Assembly (NCBI GenBank): GCA_030037105.1
Contig: JASHRY010000035.1
Location: forward strand, 1-6,079
Direction of reading: 5' to 3'
Length of the DNA stretch: 6,079 nucleotides
From: Xanthobacteraceae bacterium
Lineage (GTDB): Bacteria; Pseudomonadota; Alphaproteobacteria; Rhizobiales; Xanthobacteraceae
Shown one piece after another: positions 1-3,854 of this stretch. Made by a program: the position numbers and the translations under genes. A model generated the notes under the pieces. It saw only the letters and a program-made list of their open reading frames with translations. It did not search any database and was not told where the DNA came from. Positions within the stretch are counted from its first letter, which is position 1. Each line of letters begins with the position of its first letter.

Positions 1-27
1 ATCGAATCTGCTTTGCTTCTGGCGCGA

Positions 28-55
28 AACATAGGTTCGAATGCACGAAAGTCAA
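28..55 (-). promoter_or_regulatory. Possible leftward sigma-70 promoter
   Basis: Read on the minus strand, TTGACT (55-50, five of six matches to TTGACA) is followed after 16 bases by TATGTT (33-28, four of six matches to TATAAT). A start of transcription would fall near position 20 and run out of the window to the left, which suggests a gene to the left on the minus strand. The inverted arms AACCT (54-58) and AGGTT (72-76) touch the upstream edge of the -35 box and could be part of an operator. The call rests on box similarity alone, and such matches also arise by chance. Confidence 0.25.
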
Positions 56-127
56 CCTGTCACCCTCCGGTAGGTTAAACGGAGACCTTCACTTTTCCTC
101 GATGCCGAAGGCGAATCGCGATTGATC

Positions 128-176
128 GACGCGCCGCCGAGCGTGCTCGTTCCCGGGCTGAACTGCTCGGCGCGTC
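128..176 (+). terminator. GC-rich inverted repeat, terminator-like on the plus strand
   Basis: The right arm at 165-176 (GCTCGGCGCGTC) is the exact reverse complement of 128-142 once a three-base CCG bulge in the left arm is removed. This gives a 12-bp GC-rich stem around a 22-base loop. On the plus strand the stem runs directly into TTTG, a short T tract, so it could end a transcript arriving from the left. On the minus strand there is no T tract after the stem, so it is a poor terminator for the tetR transcript. A smaller hairpin, CGAGC-GT-GCTCG (138-149), competes for the same left arm. The T tract is short, so the terminator role is uncertain. Confidence 0.3.
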
Positions 177-198
177 TTTGTGCCGAGCAAATTCCCGC

Positions 199-222
199 CC
201 TGTGAGCGTGGCGGATCACAGG
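199..222. repeat. Inverted repeat, 7-bp arms
   Basis: CCTGTGA (199-205) and TCACAGG (216-222) are perfect inverted arms separated by 10 bases. The inner TGTGA...TCACA resembles a CRP half-site pair, but CRP sites have a 6-base spacer and here it is 10. The element lies about 130 bases beyond the tetR stop codon. It could be a hairpin in the tetR 3' region or a binding site, but there is no T tract to make it a convincing terminator. Confidence 0.3.
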
Positions 223-350
223 CGCGACGACAGCATGGCGGCGCGCGACACCGGGCCGCATGCCGATAGCCCGGAGCGGCCGGCAACCGTCGCGGCGGAG
301 GACTCATATGGGACGCGGACGTCCGCCGGTTGGTCGGGCGCAGGCCGAGG

Positions 351-986
351 CTACTTCGTCAGCAATCCGTTGATCACCAGATCGAGATGGGCGTGGAAGT
401 ACGCCTTCAGGTCGAGCGGATGGCGCTCATCGAACATCATCATCCACAGGTCGACCAGCGCAATGGGGGCGATGATCACCAGCGGGCATTCGGTTACCGC
501 CGATTGACTGATCTCGCCGCGGTCCATGCCGCGCCGGATCGTCCGCTTGAGCAACTCCATGCACGGCCGATGGATTTCCTCGTGATACCGGTCGGCCAGC
601 GCCGGGAAGCGCGAGGCTTCGGCGATCAGCATGCGCACCACCTCGCGTCGGCGCCGGTCCTCGACGATGTGCTCGTAGATGAAGCTGAACTGCGCTCGCA
701 AGAGGTCGGTGGTCGACCCTTCATGGCGCTCGAACATGTCCTGCACGGTGTCGAGCGTCGCCTTCATCAGCTCGCGCACCATCGAAATGAACAGGTGCTC
801 CTTGTTCTCGAAATAGACGTAGATCGTGCCCTTGGTCACGCCGGCGCGCTCAGCGATCTGATCGAGCGTGGTCATGGCGTAGCCGTTGCGCGAGAACTCG
901 TGGAACGCGGCTTCCAGGATTTCCTGCGGACGCTCGGCCTTGCGCCGACGTCGCGTTTCCGTGCGCGCTTCGATCAGGTCGGTCAT
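351..986 (-). CDS. TetR/AcrR-family transcriptional repressor of the adjacent efflux operon
   Basis: A 211-residue protein of usual TetR length. Residues about 16-63 form the N-terminal DNA-binding domain: an amphipathic helix with ILEAAFHEFSRNGY, then the helix-turn-helix with TTLDQIAERAGVTKGTIY and the family-typical YVYFENKEHLF. The remainder (about 65-211) is helical and divergent, as expected of the ligand-binding and dimerisation domain. Its N-terminus is strongly basic (TRRRRK). Family members bind palindromic operators as dimers and let go when a small lipophilic ligand enters the C-terminal domain. The gene is divergent from an RND efflux operon, so local repressor and autoregulator is the likely role; the ligand cannot be read from sequence. 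Start choice: ATG at 986 has GGAG 12 bases upstream, which is long. An in-frame GTG at 1010 adds eight residues but has no Shine-Dalgarno sequence. The stop is TAG. Confidence 0.93.
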   Translation of the reverse strand: MTDLIEARTETRRRRKAERPQEILEAAFHEFSRNGYAMTTLDQIAERAGVTKGTIYVYFENKEHLFISMVRELMKATLDTVQDMFERHEGSTTDLLRAQFSFIYEHIVEDRRRREVVRMLIAEASRFPALADRYHEEIHRPCMELLKRTIRRGMDRGEISQSAVTECPLVIIAPIALVDLWMMMFDERHPLDLKAYFHAHLDLVINGLLTK

Positions 987-1019
987 GGGGCGACAAGGCT
1001 CCGCCGGCACAGAAAGTCA

Positions 1020-1049
1020 AGTTATTGACTAACTGGATAGTAAATAACT
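1020..1049. promoter_or_regulatory. Palindromic operator, probable TetR binding site
   Basis: A 30-bp imperfect palindrome centred between 1034 and 1035: 12 of 15 position pairs are complementary. The outer arms AGTTATT (1020-1026) and AATAACT (1043-1049) match perfectly, and ACTA (1028-1031) pairs with TAGT (1038-1041). Two further inverted repeats overlap it: AGTCAA (1015-1020) with TTGACT (1025-1030), and GACTA (1027-1031) with TAGTC (1049-1053). The element is AT-rich in GC-rich surroundings and sits midway between the divergent repressor and efflux genes. It covers the proposed -10 of tetR and the -35 to -10 span of the efflux operon. Size and placement fit a TetR dimer, or a pair of dimers, repressing both directions. 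Confidence 0.7.
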
Positions 1050-1054
1050 AGTCT
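1025..1054 (+). promoter_or_regulatory. Probable promoter of the efflux operon
   Basis: TTGACT (1025-1030, five of six matches to the -35 consensus) is followed after 18 bases by TAGTCT (1049-1054, three of six, but with the important TA and final T). Transcription would start near 1061, giving a leader of about 15 bases that contains the ribosome binding site. The promoter lies inside the palindromic operator, so bound repressor would block it. The weak -10 leaves some doubt about exact placement. Confidence 0.45.
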
Positions 1055-1065
1055 CACTTTGTTAA
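1037..1065 (-). promoter_or_regulatory. Probable tetR promoter
   Basis: On the minus strand TTAACA (1065-1060, five of six) is followed after exactly 17 bases by TACTAT (1042-1037, four of six, with the conserved A2 and T6). The start of transcription would be near 1030, about 43 bases before the ATG at 986. The -10 box lies within the 1020-1049 palindrome, which supports autorepression. If this start is right, the alternative GTG at 1010 would have a leader of only about 20 bases and no Shine-Dalgarno sequence. Confidence 0.5.
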
Positions 1066-1071
1066 GGGTGG
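1064..1071 (+). promoter_or_regulatory. Ribosome binding site fixing the GTG start of the outer-membrane gene
   Basis: AAGGGTGG resembles the Shine-Dalgarno consensus, and its AAGGG core ends 7 bases before the GTG at 1076. No comparable site precedes the later in-frame candidates (TTG at 1145, GTG at 1169). The upstream GTG is therefore preferred, although it makes the signal peptide unusually long. Confidence 0.6.
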
Positions 1072-1075
1072 ACAC

Positions 1076-2698
1076 GTGCGAATCCGGTTGGGGCAGTTGT
1101 GGTGGCGCCGTCGCTGGCCGGCCGGCGCACGGGAAGCCAAGTTTTTGGCTTATTTTGGCTTTTTCGCTGTGAGGGCGGCCGGCACGGCGTCGGCTGTGGT
1201 CGCCTTATCGGCTTGCGCGGTCGGTCCTGACTTTCACCCGCCCGCTGCTCCGACCGGCGCCGGCTATACCCCCGAGGTCCGACCGGCGGCGACCGTGTCG
1301 GTCCCCGTGGCCGGGGGGGCGGCGCAGCGATTTGTCGCCGGTCGCGACATCCCGGCCGACTGGTGGAAGGTGTTTCATTCGAAGGAGCTCGACAGCTTGA
1401 TCGCCGAAGCCTTGCGCGCCAATCCGAGCCTGCAGGCGGCGCAAGCGGCGCTGTGGCAGGCAAAGGAGAACCTTTACGCCGCCGGCGGCAAGCTGTTGCC
1501 GAGCGTCGATGCCAACGCGTCGGCGACGCGCCAGCAATTCTCGCTGGCGGAATTCGGCCTGCCCGGCGGCCCGGAGACCTTCAATCTCTATCAGGCCACC
1601 GTGAACGTCTCTTACGCGCCGGATGTTTTCGGCGGACAACGGCGACAGATCGAAGCCAGTGCAGCGCTCGCCGAATATCAGCGCTTCGAACTTGAGGCGA
1701 CATATTTGACGCTCACCGCGAACGTGGTGACGGCGGCGGTCCAGGAAGCCTCGCTGCGCGGCCAGATCGGGGCGACGGAGGACATCATTAAGGCGGAGAG
1801 CGACCAGCTCGAAGTCGTGCGCCATCAATTCGAGGTCGGCGCCGCCACCCGCGCCGACGTGCTCACCCAGGAATCGGAAGTGGCGACGACGCAAGCGAGC
1901 TTGCCGCCGCTGCGCAAGCAACTCGAACAGCAGCATCATGTGCTGCTGGCGTTGATCGGCCATTTTCCGAACGACGTGCACGGCGATCATTTGACGCTCG
2001 CCTCGTTCCACCTGCCGACCGCTCTTCCGCTCAGCCTGCCCTCGCAGCTCGTGCTGCAACGCCCGGACGTGCGCGCGGCCGAAGCGCAATTGCATCAAGC
2101 CAGCGCGCAAATCGGCGTCGCCACCGCCGCGCGGCTGCCGCAATTCACTCTTACCGCCGACTACGGCACCGCCGCGCTGACGACGGCGAGCTTGTTCACG
2201 CCCGGCACCATGATCTGGAGTCTCGCGGCGAGCGGCACGCAGCCGCTCTTCCACGGCTTTACTCTCCTGCACCAGCAGCGCGCCGCCGAGGCGGCATTCG
2301 ACACGGCGCAAGGCCAATATCGCAATACGGTGCTCGGGGCTTTTCAGAACGTCGCCGACGTGCTGCGCGCGCTGCAATTGGACGCCGCCACGCTCAAGGC
2401 GCAGCAGCACGCCGTGAGTGCGGCATTGGCCACGTTTGATTTGTCGCGCAGCCAGTATCGCCTCGGCGCCATCGCCTATCTCACCCTGCTCAACGCGCAG
2501 CGCAGCTATGAGCAGGCGCGGCTCGCTTTGGTGCAGGCCCAGGCCGCCCGTTTTGCCGATACCGCGGCCCTGTTCCAGGCGCTGGGCGGCGGCTGGTGGA
2601 ACCGCATCGATGTGCTGCCCGATCCGCTGAGCCCCGAGCCGCAAATCGTCCAGGCCGCCAGCGACATCGTTCCCATCCGCCACAACGGAGCCCAATGA
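1076..2698 (+). CDS. Outer-membrane efflux lipoprotein, NodT/OprM type
   Basis: A 540-residue protein of the TolC-like outer membrane factor family, slightly longer than the usual 460-500. It forms the trimeric channel that carries pump substrate through the periplasm and outer membrane. A lipobox, L44-S-A-C47, places the lipidated cysteine at residue 47, followed by the family-typical AVGPDF. WWKVFHSKELDSLI (97-109) begins the first efflux repeat, and LPSQLVLQRPDVRAAEAQ (321-338) with the following IGVATAARLPQF (346-357) is the hallmark of the second. The conserved QALGGGWW lies at 501-508, followed by an extra tail of about 32 residues. The GTG start is backed by a good Shine-Dalgarno sequence, but gives an unusual 46-residue leader with many arginines and R33 inside its hydrophobic part. 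The gene comes first in the operon and its TGA directly abuts the adaptor's ATG. Substrate specificity cannot be inferred from this subunit. Confidence 0.92.
   Translation: MRIRLGQLWWRRRWPAGAREAKFLAYFGFFAVRAAGTASAVVALSACAVGPDFHPPAAPTGAGYTPEVRPAATVSVPVAGGAAQRFVAGRDIPADWWKVFHSKELDSLIAEALRANPSLQAAQAALWQAKENLYAAGGKLLPSVDANASATRQQFSLAEFGLPGGPETFNLYQATVNVSYAPDVFGGQRRQIEASAALAEYQRFELEATYLTLTANVVTAAVQEASLRGQIGATEDIIKAESDQLEVVRHQFEVGAATRADVLTQESEVATTQASLPPLRKQLEQQHHVLLALIGHFPNDVHGDHLTLASFHLPTALPLSLPSQLVLQRPDVRAAEAQLHQASAQIGVATAARLPQFTLTADYGTAALTTASLFTPGTMIWSLAASGTQPLFHGFTLLHQQRAAEAAFDTAQGQYRNTVLGAFQNVADVLRALQLDAATLKAQQHAVSAALATFDLSRSQYRLGAIAYLTLLNAQRSYEQARLALVQAQAARFADTAALFQALGGGWWNRIDVLPDPLSPEPQIVQAASDIVPIRHNGAQ
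1134..1164 (+). repeat. Alternative hairpins at the 5' end of the outer-membrane gene
   Basis: AAGCCAA (1134-1140) can pair perfectly with TTGGCTT at 1145-1151 (4-base loop) or with a second copy of TTGGCTT at 1155-1161 (14-base loop). The two copies come from a 10-base direct repeat, TTTTGGCTT, starting at 1143 and 1153. The second is followed by TTT. The stretch is T-rich against a GC-rich background and encodes the hydrophobic part of the signal peptide. It could be a simple consequence of coding for Phe, Leu and Ala, or an RNA element affecting early elongation or translation. Confidence 0.35.
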
Positions 2699-3844
2699 AT
2701 GATCAAACGCATGGTGATCATGCTCGTGGCGGTCGCCATCGTGTTCGGCGCAATCTTCGGATTCCAGGCGTTCAAGGCCGCCATGATCAGGAAATTCATC
2801 ACCGCCGCGAGTTCGCCGCCGCAGACCGTCTCGGCCGCGCGGGCCGCCTACAGCGAATGGCAGCCGAAGATCGAGGCGGTCGGCTCGTTGCGCGCGGTCA
2901 AGGGCGCCGATCTGTCACTCGAAGTCTCCGGCGTCGTCGATTCGATCTTATTCAAGTCCGGCGACGACGTGGAGAAGGGCGCGTTGCTGCTCAAGCTGCG
3001 CGCCGCCGACGATGTCGCCAAGCTCGAATCGTTGCAGGCGATGGCGGAATTGAGCGAAATCACCTATGAGCGCGATCAGAAGCAGTTCAAGTTGCAGGCG
3101 GTGAGCCAGGCCACCCTCGATACCGACGCCGCGAATCTGAAAAACGCCAAAGCGCAGGTGGCGCAGCAGCAGGCCATCCTCGACAAGAAGTTTCTGCGCG
3201 CGCCGTTTGCCGGCCACCTCGGCATTCGCGCCGTGGATCTCGGACAATATCTGGGCCCGGGAACGGTCATCGTGACGTTGCAGGAGCTCGATCCGATTTT
3301 CCTGGATTTCTTCGTGCCGCAGCAGGTGGTCGATCAGATTCGCCTGAGTCAACCGGTGACGGCGCGCGTCGACGCATTCAAGGATCGGACCTTTGCCGGC
3401 AGGATCTCGGCGATCAATCCCAAGGTCGATACCGGCAGTCGCAACGTGCAGATCCGCGCGACGTTGCAGAATCCGGACCACAAATTGCTGCCCGGAATGT
3501 ACGCCACCGTGGATATCGCGACCGGCGCGCCGCAGAACTACGTCACGCTGCCGCAGACGGCGATCACCTACAATCCTTATGGCGACACGGTCTACGTCGT
3601 CGTCGATGGCAAAGGCGGCGGCAAAGACAAAGGCATTGACGGCGCGCCGCAATTGATCGCGCGCCAGACCTTCGTCACCACCGGGGCGACGCGCGGCGAT
3701 CAGGTCGCCGTGCTCAAGGGCGTGGCGGAGGGCGACATGGTGGTGACCGCCGGTCAGATCAAGCTGCACAACGGCTCGGCGGTATTGATCGATAATTCGG
3801 TGACGCCGACGGCGGACGCGGCGCCGGTTCCGATCGACCGCTAA
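2699..3844 (+). CDS. RND efflux periplasmic adaptor (membrane fusion protein), MexH-like
   Basis: A 381-residue protein of normal length for the HlyD/AcrA adaptor family, which joins an RND pump to its outer-membrane channel. Residues about 5-22 are a hydrophobic segment after MIKR and serve as an inner-membrane anchor or uncleaved signal; no lipobox is visible. Next come the first lipoyl half (about 66-103, with SLEVSGVVDSILFKSGDDVEKG), an alpha-helical hairpin (about 104-163), the second lipoyl half (RAPFAGHLGIRAVDLGQYL, 167-185), a beta-barrel (about 198-275, with LLPGMYATVDI) and the membrane-proximal domain (276-365). A Gly/Lys/Asp-rich loop, GKGGGKDKGIDG (304-315), interrupts that last domain. 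The ATG follows the upstream TGA with no gap and GGAG lies 8 bases before it, so translation should be coupled. The assignment to the MexH type is from motif memory. Confidence 0.93.
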   Translation: MIKRMVIMLVAVAIVFGAIFGFQAFKAAMIRKFITAASSPPQTVSAARAAYSEWQPKIEAVGSLRAVKGADLSLEVSGVVDSILFKSGDDVEKGALLLKLRAADDVAKLESLQAMAELSEITYERDQKQFKLQAVSQATLDTDAANLKNAKAQVAQQQAILDKKFLRAPFAGHLGIRAVDLGQYLGPGTVIVTLQELDPIFLDFFVPQQVVDQIRLSQPVTARVDAFKDRTFAGRISAINPKVDTGSRNVQIRATLQNPDHKLLPGMYATVDIATGAPQNYVTLPQTAITYNPYGDTVYVVVDGKGGGKDKGIDGAPQLIARQTFVTTGATRGDQVAVLKGVAEGDMVVTAGQIKLHNGSAVLIDNSVTPTADAAPVPIDR

Positions 3845-3854
3845 GCGCGCCGCC

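Larger units (their letters stand above)
1..350. other. Left intergenic region without a supported gene
   Basis: No reading frame here looks like a protein I recognise. Those that are open are short, arginine- and proline-rich, and typical of chance frames in GC-rich DNA. One plus-strand frame is open from the left edge to a TGA at about 123-125 (some 40 codons). It could be the tail of a gene entering from the left, but it has no recognisable motif. The stretch does hold a possible leftward promoter (28-55), a GC-rich inverted repeat (128-176), a 7-bp inverted repeat (199-222) and a 12-bp perfect palindrome (315-326). It is best read as the spacer between the repressor gene's 3' end and whatever lies to the left. 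Confidence 0.55.

Noticed and set aside
30..32. Minus-strand ATG running off the left edge as a gene start
   Set aside because: Only about ten codons are visible, no ribosome binding site precedes it, and it overlaps the -10 box of the candidate leftward promoter.
31..50. GGTTCGAAT near the left edge, resembling a tRNA T-loop
   Set aside because: The five bases on either side of TTCGAAT (ATAGG and GCACG) do not pair, and no acceptor or anticodon stem can be assembled around it.
330..1028. Open plus-strand frame of 232 codons across the tetR gene
   Set aside because: It is the complement of the clear TetR coding frame; the peptide is His/Arg-rich without a motif, and it runs through the tetR start region.
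1205..2695. Open minus-strand frame of 496 codons opposite the outer-membrane gene
   Set aside because: It is the antisense shadow of the NodT-type gene, with low-complexity Arg/Gly/Leu composition and no recognisable fold or ribosome binding site.
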